NCBI GenBank assembly: GCA_035048815.1
Contig: JAUCBN010000007.1
Span: 5,091,501 to 5,155,500 of the forward strand
Length of the DNA stretch: 64,000 nt
Source of the DNA: Abelmoschus esculentus
Taxonomy: Eukaryota; Streptophyta; Magnoliopsida; Malvales; Malvaceae
Direction: 5' to 3'
Position numbers and translations under genes: made by a program. The notes under the pieces are model-generated. The model saw only the letters and a program-made list of their open reading frames with translations. It did not search any database and was not told where the DNA came from. This document shows, one piece after another, positions 36,056-47,100 of this stretch; the stretch's first letter is position 1; every line of letters begins with the position of its first letter.

Positions 36056-38056
36056 TGATAAAGCATTGCTTTTCTGAACGGGAAGACAAGAGACAGAGAA
36101 AACAAGCGGTTATTTGGAAAACATATGCAGGTTTTGCTTTGAATTTTCCTAGGTTTTGTAAGGGTTTTACCGATACTAAATATTATCTGTAAAGTCCTTG
36201 TACTATCATTCTTTTGGATTTAATCCTTTAAGTTAACTTATTTATTTTACTAAAAATAATTTAACGTGTTTTTTTTTTTAAAAAAATATTTTGATAAGCA
36301 GGTCTTTCAATTATAAAATTTATAAATTTAGGTTATAAAATTTAAAATTTATGATTATAATTTATAGATTAGAGTTTAAAGTGTTAAGATTAACGATTTA
36401 GGTTTTATATTATAGAGTTGAAATATAAAGGTTGTATAAATTTTTTATATAACTTATGTATCAAAACATCATCATTTTAAACACGTATATACCCATTAGT
36501 ATTTTATTATAGTTCAACAAGTATTATCTATTTTTGTACGGGTAATTATTTCATGCACAGATTTTTGTACGTGTATGAGATTTAAATTTTTGTACGTGTG
36601 AAAATTTTTATAAATTCTTTAATTTTAAGTCTAAATGTTTAAGATTTATTATTTAGAGAATTAACTGTATAAGTTTTAAATTTTAAAGGCGTATAATTTA
36701 AGTTTTGAGATTAAAATTTAGTGTTTATAGATTAAAATTTATATATAAAATTTATATATAAATTTTAATCTATAAACACTAAATTTTAATCTCATACACT
36801 CAAATCTTTAAATCGTAAAACTAATATAATCGTAAAATTTTATTATTTTTATAGTTAGTACATGATATATATTTTTTAGATATTTTGATACTTTAGGATG
36901 ATGATGCATCGACCTTTGACCAAGCGATTGTCATTCATATTTTATCAGAACTATACTGTATTATTTTTAATCTTCCTCTTTTATTTTTCTAATTTTTACT
37001 TATTGTGTGACTTGGTTTAATAAACATGCATATTTGTTAAAAATAATAGAATAGATTAATTATATTAATCGATAATTTTATTTAATTTTTATCAATAATA
37101 ATATTTATTTATCTATAAAAGATATTCGATTAATATAATTAGTCTAATTTATAACATGTTTTTGTATTTTTATTATATATTTTCTCTATTCAATAAAATT
37201 AACTACTATTATTCATCAAAAAATATAAAATATTATCTAATCATACAAAAACATCTAGACAATATATCTCGAATGATTACAAGATCAAAACGATAAATCA
37301 TGTGAAATTATTCATCGAAAAATTAAAAGAAACAGTTTCCTCTCATGACTAAAATATATATATATTTCGAAAAGTAAAGAGATTATAAATAAATAGTAGG
37401 ACTAAATCAATAAAAGAATATAATACAAATACTTAAGTGAAAATCCTATGGAACTCTTCAAGCAAAAGAATATCAACTGCTTAGTATCCATTGTTGTGTT
37501 TTCGGTCGTATTATTTTCATTACGGTTGCTAACACTAACACTATGAATGCTATTGTGATTATTGTGAACCGTTATTTTTCGTATATAAGAGCTTATTCAA
37601 TGTCTTCCTTTAAGCAACTTTTGCTAATATATTTTTGGATGCTGAAGCTGATGGCAAATTTGTTAAAGATGTTGTCTGATATTAAATAATCTATGTATCA
37701 AATAATTCCCTATTATCAAATTTAATTTCTCTTTATTTCCATGTTTGATAGATATTTTTTTCTAATAAAAACAACTAAATTTAGTAAACTGAAACAGATA
37801 TATTACTAACCAGGTTGATAAATGGTTTGATCAAACAGAAATTAAAAAAATAGGCATTGCTATATATGAGCAGGGAAATTTTCAGTTTCTTCTATATATG
37901 TTTCCCTGGCCACAAAATTTCAAACTACCCTTTTCTCCTTTGTTTTCATATTGTTTGGAACATAGGGTTTTCATAGAATTCTTGCATTGGAAGAAAAGAT
38001 TATTTAAGGCAAGAATTCTGAGAAAAAAGGGGCTAAATTCAACAAGACAAGAAGAG
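36056..38056. other. AT-rich intergenic region with a perfect palindrome
   Basis: CLS promoter and leader are near 36056-36200. From 36240 to 37450 the DNA is extremely AT-rich with TTTAAATTTTAGG-like words and contains the palindrome at 36706-36794. No protein gene is supported. The stretch 37850-38056 is the kinase leader; an in-frame ATG at 37898 precedes the family start at 38057. Confidence 0.5.
36706..36794. repeat. Perfect palindrome: 44-bp arms around a single base
   Basis: Bases 36706-36749 are the exact reverse complement of 36751-36794, with A at 36750 as centre. I checked all 44 pairs one by one; pairing fails at 36705/36795. The arm contains GATTAAAATTTAGTGTTTAT. It could extrude as a cruciform, or be transcribed into a 44-bp hairpin. 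It may be the end-to-end remnant of a MITE or a replication-generated inverted duplication. Confidence 0.95.
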
Positions 38057-39958
38057 ATGAGCTGGTTGTCTTGCTGTAGGTCTGAGGAGCACCATCGTGA
38101 TGGTTATTGTAAGAAGAAACAGAATGTCGGTGGTTCTGACAAGACCACACGCAATGGGAAATCTTTGAAGTCTTTCATGCATACTTTGTCACTCAAATCA
38201 GGTATGTTTTCATTTATGTTTCCATGCTTTGATTCTTTCTGAACGTTTCTGCAATATGAATCTTTGTTTGTTAGATAATGTGTATGAAGATATGATTTTC
38301 AATAATATTTGAATAGGATACTCACATCCGAATTCATATAACATAGGAAGAATTATATTCGAATATGTGTATCAAAATATGAACCTCCAAAAAAACCTTG
38401 AATATTCTCACGTCCGAATTCGAGTAACAAAGAGTAGACTCATATTCAAATATAAGAATTCTGACCCATATTCAAATATGAGTATGAGAATGTGAATCTT
38501 AAAGACACTTGAACATACCCGAATTCGAGTAACACAGGGCAGATGAAAATCCCAGATATATGGTTATGTTCTAGCCCTGGATAACTTTTGATTTAGCCAT
38601 GTTAATCCATGTGCAGATGGCAGCAAGCATAAGATAGCTGAAGAAATTAAAAAGATTGGAAAAGCAAAAGTTTCTGCTAGTATCTTCACATTCCGAGAAC
38701 TTCTCGCTGCAACAGACAACTTCAACCCTGATAGTCTGGTAGGCGAAGGAGGATTTGGCAGGGTTTACCGAGGCTACATAGAAGCCATTGATCAAGTATA
38801 TATACATCTCCATTTGTTGTCTGAAGTTGACATTTCATGCTTCTATTACATAATCTTATAAATTCAATGCTTGTTTTTATATAACTTTCGTAGGTTGTAG
38901 CGGTGAAGCAACTTGATAGAAATGGATTGCAAGGAAGTAGAGAGTTCTTCTCCGAGGTTCTCATGTTAAGTCTGGTTCAACATCCGAATCTTGTCAATCT
39001 GGTCGGTTATTGTGCAGACGGGGATCAAAGAATTTTAGTTTATGAATTTATGCCAAATGGATCTTTGGAAAATCATCTTCTTGGTATGTTACATCTTATG
39101 TTTTCAGTTGTTTAGTGTTCATTATGTCACCGGATCGTGTTTTTTCTCGACAGAGGGCTTGAATTCTGATAATGTTATCTGTTTATTCAGATATAGCTCC
39201 TGGTCTGCAGCCATTGGATTGGAATACAAGGATGAAAATAGCTGTTGGAGCAGCTAAGGGACTAGAATACCTACACGACTTTGCCGATCCGCCTATCATT
39301 TTTCGCGATTTTAAAGCGTCAAACATCTTACTAGATGACAGCTTTAATCCCAAACTCTCTGATTTCGGACTTGCAAAGTTAGGGCCAACTGAAGGGAAGG
39401 ACCATGTGTCAACAAGGGTGATGGGGACATATGGTTATTGTGCTCCGGAGTATGCAATGACAGGGAAGCTGACAACGAAATCCGATGTCTACAGCTTCGG
39501 TGTAGTGTTTCTGGAGCTAATCTCGGGGAGGAGAGCTATCGATCTTGGAAGACCGATCGAAGAACAGAACTTGGTCGATTGGGTATGTTCTCGGAATAAT
39601 TGTGACCTTTGCATGCTTTTGGATGTTTAAGCTTTTGAGACCATGTTTATCGTCCATTATTGTTATACATATCTTGCAGGCAGAGCCATTATTTAAAGAC
39701 AAACAGAAGTTCCCATTAATGGCAGATCCCTTGCTCGAAGGGAATTACCCTATAAAGGGTCTTTACCAAGCTCTAGCGGTTGCAGCCATGTGCCTTCAGG
39801 AGGATGCCAATTGCCGGCCATTGATCGCAGATGTCGTAACTGCCATTGAGTTTCTAGCCAGGCCGAAAGAGAATATAAACGTTGATGCAGAAGTACAAGT
39901 AAACAGTGACTTACCTGATAAATCCTTGAAAGAAGAAAGTATCAAATTGCCAAACTAA
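38057..39958 (+). CDS. PBS1-like receptor-like cytoplasmic kinase (RLCK VII)
   Basis: Five exons: 38057-38201, 38617-38795, 38894-39083, 39191-39582, 39680-39958; 394 aa. The N-terminus MSWLSCC lacks Gly2 but has adjacent cysteines, so palmitoylation rather than myristoylation probably holds it at the plasma membrane. The kinase domain spans about 77-360: glycine loop GEGGFGRVYRG, VAVK with Lys113, catalytic Arg210-Asp211 in IIFRDFKASN (Phe replaces the Tyr usual in this family), DFG at 229-231, and the activation segment GTYGYCAPEYAMTGKLT. All catalytic residues are present, so it should be active. The PBS1-type signature DHVSTRVMGTYGY and C-lobe CRPLIADVVTAIEFLA place it in RLCK VII, which relays signals from immune or growth receptors. 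Arabidopsis At1g61860 is the likely positional counterpart. The family start at 38057 is preferred over the in-frame ATG at 37898. Confidence 0.94.
38290..38545. repeat. Internally repeated element in kinase intron 1
   Basis: Three related units end in the phrase CGAATTC(G/A)(A/T)(G/A)TAACA(C/A)A(G/T) at about 38330-38346, 38416-38431 and 38521-38537. Between them TATTCAAATAT(A/G)AG words recur. The phrase resembles the terminal repeat of the MITE in PLA-I intron 9 (CCGAATCCAAGTAACATAG), so both may belong to one family. Confidence 0.55.
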
Positions 39959-40592
39959 ACCAGCTAAAACCGCTGCTGGAATCATCGAATCTCCAAGACA
40001 TTCATAACAGTACTAGGATGATGTTTGTGTAACGAGTCAGTCAGCTAATTTGATTTAAAGGGTTGTAATGGTCTGGACTATGGATAGAACAATCGACATG
40101 AACTTCATTCTAAGCCATGTTTCGGTTGACGATCGATAACCATTGCCGATTAACCTTTTCCGTCTTTTGGAAATGCTTTTACGACAACCGGAGAATGCAG
40201 ACATCATTCATTGCTATTTGTGATAGTACCATGTTTAAGGCTCATCGACATGAACTTCATTCTGTTTCTTGTCAAACTAAATGATTTGCATATCTGTAAT
40301 ATGTTCACGAATATTGTTCGCTTTAGACACCGTTCGCTGTCGGATTTGTCACCGAGAATCCGGGATTAGCAACTCAGAGAAAATGAATCATGGATTGTGA
40401 TTTTGTAAGAGACGATCACAAGAAACATAGGAACATGTTTGAACTCTTGAAATAAATATAAAAAAAGGCTAAAAATCCAGAAGCTCCTCACTGGATTCTG
40501 GTTCTCAACTGTGATTCCAAATTACATATTATGACAATATTTGTGCTCACAAAGCACTTTTTTTTTCTTCTCTTCCAACAAGATGGTGACTA
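39959..40592. other. 3' UTRs between two converging genes
   Basis: Contains the 3' UTR of the plus-strand kinase and that of the minus-strand small-protein gene. There are no other open frames of note. A poly-T/TTC run at 40558-40575 lies just downstream of the minus-strand stop. Confidence 0.5.
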
Positions 40593-40955
40593 TTAAACAT
40601 GAAAGTTATGGACATCATTTTTAAGGATCCTGTAATTGAAACCGGAGATCCTATTAAACCGATTCATGTCTGCAACTTCGACCACGGAGCACATACTCGG
40701 TAAGAACCTACCATTGTTGTTGTTTCCAGCTCTTCGTTTCTTCCTTTTCCAGCTGGTGATCGAGAACCAGAAACCGTGCCTTGAATGTCCATCTCTGCAG
40801 TCCATCTCAACTTGTACATGGGATTTCCATGACCGACCACCACCACCCTGTGCTTCTAACTCAAACTTGGTGAAGTACTCGATTTCCTTCTTGAGCAGTG
40901 ATCCTACGGTTCCCCTCGTGCCTATCGCAATAGGAGCTGATGCAGCAGCAGCCAT
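40593..40955 (-). CDS. Small conserved plant protein of unknown function
   Basis: Intronless 120-codon frame. The N-terminus MAAAASAPIAIGTRGTVGSL followed by LLKKEIEYFTKFELE has the look of a conserved plant family: an Ala-rich start, a short basic-amphipathic helix, then a basic stretch (TSWKRKKRRAGNNNNGRFLPS). I recall similar short Arabidopsis proteins with an IAIGTRGTVGSLLKKEIEYF start but cannot name one or give a function. There is no signal peptide or membrane segment. The KRKKRR cluster could act as a nuclear signal. The overlapping plus-strand frame (40636-41004) is judged a shadow because only the minus frame shows the ordered N-terminal motif. Confidence 0.7.
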   Translation of the reverse strand: MAAAASAPIAIGTRGTVGSLLKKEIEYFTKFELEAQGGGGRSWKSHVQVEMDCRDGHSRHGFWFSITSWKRKKRRAGNNNNGRFLPSMCSVVEVADMNRFNRISGFNYRILKNDVHNFHV

Positions 40956-43900
40956 GTTCTTCTCTGGTAAGAAGATGGTGTTTGGAAAGTTGAAGTGGTA
41001 TTAGAGTGTTTTATTGAAGAAAATGGTTGCCCCTCTGGTTGTTTTATAAATTGTAACAATGACTTTATTAAAGTGGACAGCATGAGTTTCTGCATAATTG
41101 GGGCGTTTTATGGGGTTAACATCATCATTTTCATAGTTTCTCATTTGCAATGGAAGCATGCATTTCATGTTTCATGGATTGTTTTCTGTTTTTACCCTTT
41201 ACGACAGATTTTCAAATTATTTCAGACAATATCGATAATTTAAGAACTACATGTATTTTATCCTTTATTAAAAACCAAATGTTTTTCCATACATTTCAAT
41301 TAAATTGAGATGACTTAAACCGATGAATGTAAGCATGGGCGAGAGAGCCATCCAAATTCCAACTCGTACGATGACAAAAGGGATACTTTTGAGTTTTGAC
41401 TCGGCTACTCACTCCAAAATGTTGATGTCCCACATGCCGGGTTCCTTGCAATCTTTTCCCGTGTACAATCTTATGTTTTAGTTTACTATTAGGTACGTGT
41501 TCATAGGGACTAAAATTTCATGTAAAGGGTTATAAATTATAAAAATATATATATTAAAATATAAAAATATAAATTATAAGATTTTGAGAGTATAAAATAG
41601 ATTATCAATAAAAAAATTAAAATTTTTAGAAGGTGCGACTGTACCAACGCCTTAGATCCATGGTTGTTTGGTGCCGATGATTCCTCTGTTTTTATATGCA
41701 CCGCTGCATTTCTTGGTTTGTTTTGAAAGTGATAGATCGGATCAAAAGACAAAGAACTAAACTTTTTTCAAACGCAGTTCAGTCTACTTTATTGTCATGC
41801 TATTGCCTCCAATCATTTCTTCATTTTAAATTCTATATATTCAGAAATATATATACATACATATATTCATTTACTTTAGTTCAATTTTATGCTGTTCTAT
41901 CTAAAGGTTTTCTTGTCATTATTTTCTTGTGCCACTCCTTTTTGTCTTTATTTTTTATTAAAAATAATCTCGTCGTTCGGTTATTTCTTCTTCTTTTTTT
42001 ATTTCATTCTTCTATTATCTTTTTAAATATTTTGTTAACTTTTATCGTATTTTAATTTTTTTTGACATGAATTATGTTTCTTTTCTTTTATTTAATAAGT
42101 ATCTTCATTTTCATACAAAAATGGTAAATTGATTTTTTTTAATATTTCTTTATTCTATGCATGAATAGAAGAACGGGCATTTATAATTTAACCCTAAAAG
42201 GGACTTAAAAAGCAGATTGAATATGTCTTATAGAACAGTGTCGGTCTGTTGGGTTTGCCCTTTCCAGTTGTCTTAGGGAATATAGATCAATTTATTAAAC
42301 AACAAAAATAGACATAAGTGTGTTCCCATACTTTATATTCGTGAGGGTATGGAGCTATGAAAATACTTGAGATTCATAGAGAAAACAAAATCTAAATAAA
42401 GATAAAATATGAAAATTAAGATCTATTTGGATAGTTGTGTCAATAGAAAAGTTTAGATATGTGGAGATGCCGTGATAATTTATAATCGTATAGATATATA
42501 AGAGCGTAGAAATCGTTAACGATAAATCTTAAGAATTTAAAGATTGATTTATTTTTAAATAAATAAATAAATTATAAATTTTAAAGAAAATTTTATTATA
42601 ATCAAAAGAATATGAATTACAATATAGTGAGTGAAAAATTATTACATGAATCTTGTGCATCACGTTATTCGTGGTCTCAACCATTCAGACTTGTTCGTTT
42701 CAATTTTTTTAATACGAATCATCACCTCTTTCTTACATGTAATTAGTGAATGGTTAGTTATTAAGAAGTTATTTAAAGATAAACGATCATAATTGTTTGA
42801 ACTATAGATAATGTGATGAATGTAGTTCGCTTAATAATCTCTCGTAGTGAAGCCTCCTTCGTATAGAATAAAGATTTAAAAGATAAAAAGTAGAGTTCTT
42901 CTATTAGAAACAAAATTTAAAACAAATAATAAAACTCTATCTTTAAATCTTAAATAACTAAAATAACATAAATAGATATAGATAGTTTAATTAAAATTGA
43001 TTCACAAATAATTAATAAAATAATTCAAAATTCATAATAAATTAAATTTTTTATATTTGATCTGCATTCAATTTTTATTGATATCGGATTAATACGTTTA
43101 AAAGATAACTAAATGACAATTAATTTATAAAGAGACAACTCAATTAAAAGGTACACGAATCTCATCCAACGCAAATTAACTAAATTTCTGAACTTGTAAT
43201 TAGACCTCTTCAAATGTATCAAACATGTTATGAGAAAGTATTGGATATAATGATTTTGTACACAAATAAATCAAAAGGGTGTTGAAGAATGATTGTACCT
43301 ATATAAATTTCAATTTTATGAATGATTAGTCTTTTTTTAACAATCAAATTTTTTACTTCCAAAACTTTTACATTAATTCTAATTACACCCATCTATATAT
43401 AAAATTTTCTTTAACATGAAAAAGACTAATGGTATTGTCTTCGTGTCAAAATCAATGAAGTGAAGACGTGAGTTTTGTGTCACTTCCACAAAATTCGTTG
43501 TAAATTCGCTTTGCGTTCTCTTTGCTACGATGAATTCGTATAGGAATATTTAAATCCATTCTCTCATGATTTGTAAATTGCAAACTTTTGGAAAATGCAC
43601 TTGCTTACTAAATTTAAATATGGATTTATTACGACACATAATAAGAAATAAAATTGAATTCACCTAATTTTATATTTAATAATACATGATTTGCACGAGA
43701 TATAATAAACATCATTACCAATTATCACACAAGATAGAATAAAACGTGAGATTAAACCATGCTTAAGATGTGTTAATTTCGATCCAAATATTATAAAAAT
43801 CCAATCCCCAAATTTATAGATTAAACAAATACTATAAAAAGAGGGACCATAGAGCGTGGAGAAACCAAAAGATGGTTTCAATTGAGTGACAACCGAGTAC

Positions 43901-44129
43901 AGGAATTTTAAATTTCTGAATCTTCCCATTAGAAAAATTATAAATATTTTACTCTGTGTTTATGTAATGAATGGTTGACAACAGATGATTTACTGTGTAT
44001 AAGCCCCCAAAACGAATGGTGTCCCCAATTTTTCCTCTCTTTTTTGTTAATTATTCGTACAGATGGTGTATTCTTTCCCTCTCTTCTTTTTTATTGTGAC
44101 GTTTATGGGATTTATTCGACAAGCTATTT
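40956..44129. other. Large AT-rich intergenic region
   Basis: About 3.2 kb without a gene. It begins with the promoter of the small-protein gene (40956-41300). From 41500 to 43700 the sequence is AT-rich with low-complexity pyrimidine runs (41900-42060). Frames such as 41696-42055 and 43660-43929 are Phe/Ile/Leu-rich products of AT-rich DNA, not proteins. The last 100-150 bp is the PLA-I 3' UTR. No transposon protein was recognised. Confidence 0.5.
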
Positions 44130-47100
44130 CTATTTCACATTGGGAAGATGACAGCAATACCTTAGCTTCCGATTGGAGGTGAGCGCGTTTTTAAGGGCAA
44201 CATCGACTCTTGCGCCTTCACGGAATATCGAGTCGTACAACTGGCAGACAAACCTTGAAAGTTCCTCTTCTTCATCCCCAAAACCTGTAGGAAGGTCGTC
44301 ATTCTTCTCCATGTCACTGTCCCAGTCACTTTCCGGGCTGATAGGTTCGGGCTCAACCTCTTCATCTTCTGCATCTTCCTCACCAATCTCAAACCTCCCA
44401 TCTTCCAAATCGTCATATTCTCCTGTTATATTAACCGACACATCGTGGGGCTCAGCTGCAGGGCATATAACAGCTTTGGCCCCAGAATCCAGAAACGCCT
44501 TGATCAAATTTGCATTGGGACCGTAAGATCCCGTGCAGATTATGATTCTATCTCTCCAAGCTCCAACCTAACATTTTCCAACCAGGTATCAGCCCCACAA
44601 ACAAATTTTCGATCAGGAATCACACAGTTCATGATCAATAGAGAACACAAATAAAATAATATAAAACTTGTAAATGAAGACTTTGGGTTACAATGAAAGG
44701 GAGTGAAGTGAGGTCATTAAATAGTTAATGCTGCAGGTTTATAGAAAAAAAAACTATTCTCATGGTCTTAGTAACCCACTTCTATTAATGCAATGATTTG
44801 AGGAATTTAAATCTCGAGTTAATCTCGTGTTTGGCAAGATTATCTATAGAAGGTTAAGCAACTGAAACAAAGAAAATTACGCTATCTTGTGAATGCAAAA
44901 TATTGCCCCAAGACAAGCAGAACAGAAGACATACGTACCATCCAACGAACATCATCGTGTGTCATATGCAAAGATGGGACTGTACGACGGAACATGTACG
45001 CCCCAATTTCAATATCATCTTCCATGACCTTTAAAGGGTGTCAGAAAATCACAATAGAGGTTCGTTAGATTAGAAAACACAGAACAACAAAAATATGGAA
45101 AGCAAATGAGAAACAAATGCACACTTGGGTTTGCCGTCCAATATATCTATGGACAATGTTTCCAACTTGGAAGTATGGTTTACAGCGGATTAAATCAGCA
45201 ATAGTTGTAATATTGGCAAAAGGTGATACACGCTTCCGACGCTGGCTCTGCAATACTGACAACATGCTCAACTTAACACTTTGAAGAAATCTGTCAGCCA
45301 GTTCTCCAGGTTCAGCCACAACAAAAACATCATTTTGCCAACTGGAGTAAAGAAGCATCAAGCAGGTTAGGAAGGGGCAAAAGCTACACCAAAAAGTAAT
45401 TAGACAAAATAGAGGTCTTCTAGACCTTAATACTGAGCCAACTGAGTCATTTTGGAGGGCAAAATGTATAATGCCCACTTGTGGTAGATTTTGTAACTTC
45501 TCATGCAATGACCGTACAGGTAAAGAGAGCTTCCTGGGGGCAGAAGGAGAAGTCGGGGGTGATGTAGCTGTCTTTCCAGATTGTAAACCATCCAAGCTTA
45601 AAGGTGGAACCGTGTCAATTCGGCCAAGCCTCTGCATGCCAGCATCAGTTCCGAATAAAAGGGGGCTAGAAGGAAAACTTCCCGTGATCAGAGGAGAGGT
45701 AAATGGTGTTGGAAATGTTGTTGCTGGTAATGTCTTCGAAAGTCCAGATATGTCATGCAAAAGAGATAATCTAATTCCAGTTCGAGCACAAAATGACTCA
45801 AGTGCACGAGCATGTTGCACAGTTCTTCTTGAATCAGGACTATGCAAAGCTTCAACAAGTAGTACATTTCTCCTCCATCCTAAGGAAGGGCTATTCTCAT
45901 CTAGTATAGCTCAACACAATAAATTAAAAAGATTCAGCAGAGAACCCAGATAGTCAGAATATATGAAAACTATTCAAAACAAGGCGTAATATACCTGCAT
46001 TGGACACCTTTGCCCTGGCAAAATGTTGAGATTTCAAATTATCTGTCCACTTTTCATCATGTGCAAACGGCAGAAGAAGTCTTTCGCATGCATTCTTCAA
46101 GACCTGGGAATTGTTCTCGATGTAGTCCTTTACACAAGCTTCCAACTTCATCCACACTGTTGGATCAGTCTCATCCAGCTCCATGTCACAACGTTCATCA
46201 ACTTCAAGGGCAACCATAAAAAGTGAGGACTTTAAAATTATTTCACTAAAGAGAAATTGGAAATGAATGAACTCGAAGATGTTTTTTTTTTTCTAAAAAA
46301 AGAATAGTTGGATGAAGAAAATGAAGACACCATCTAGGGTTGGAAACTCCGACCCTCATCAAGGAATCAAAAGGATATAATACCTGGATTAAACCGAAAA
46401 TATTGAATCTCAGGAAGCATAGGTATCAATGTACTCAAAGCTTCCTCAGCTCGGTCCACAGAGCATGCACTCTCAATCAGCACTTGCCCAGTATCTAGAT
46501 AACGCCAACCACCTTTTCGTGCCTACAACAGAAGAGATACTCGTGAATCCATGAAAAAAAGTAATGGGATGAAAAGGTAACTAGAAAATTAAAATCTCTA
46601 GATTTTTTATTCTCCAATTAGTCTAAATATAAGAACCGTTTAGAAACATATTAAACTTGCAATGTCAAAAAAGTACCTACGCTATTTCCTGTTATTTTGC
46701 ATGAATTTACAAAATGAGGATTCCCCAATTAGTCAAAATATAAAAACTGTTTAGAAACATATTAAACTGGGAATAGTTTTTACAGCCAGCTGAAGCCAGA
46801 AATTACTTATGCTGAAAAATACAAGATAGAGTAATTACCTTTGCAGGCACGGAACCACAACCAATGGAAACTATACAGTCAATTTTTGTATCAGGCCATA
46901 AAAGTTGTGCTTCTCTTATGGAAAAGATAGTTGGGTTGTTTGCCACTATAGCACCATCTTGCCAGCGGTATACATCTACATAAAAGGTAAGAAATAATAT
47001 AAAATAATGTGAAGGTTAAGCTCAGCCATTCATAATAAGATAGTTAAGCAAGCAGAAGAAAAATACCATCTGAGAAATCATCAAGATAATACGGGGCAGC

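Noticed and set aside
40636..41004. Plus-strand 122-codon frame opposite the small-protein gene
   Set aside because: It is the antisense shadow of the minus-strand frame, which has the conserved IAIGTRGTVGSLLKKEIEYF start.
41696..42055. 119-codon hydrophobic frame
   Set aside because: Composition (Phe, Leu, Ile, Ser) is that of AT-rich pyrimidine runs; no start context, domain or relatives.
44173..44526. Plus-strand Ser-rich frame opposite the last PLA-I exon
   Set aside because: Ser runs arise from reading acidic Glu/Asp codons backwards; the minus frame is the conserved PLA-I C-terminus.
45342..45425. Open reading through PLA-I intron 15 suggesting a longer exon
   Set aside because: The 84-nt intron happens to be in frame, but the family reads directly from GSVL to SWQNDVFVV and both GT and AG ends fit; retention would insert a hydrophobic stretch.
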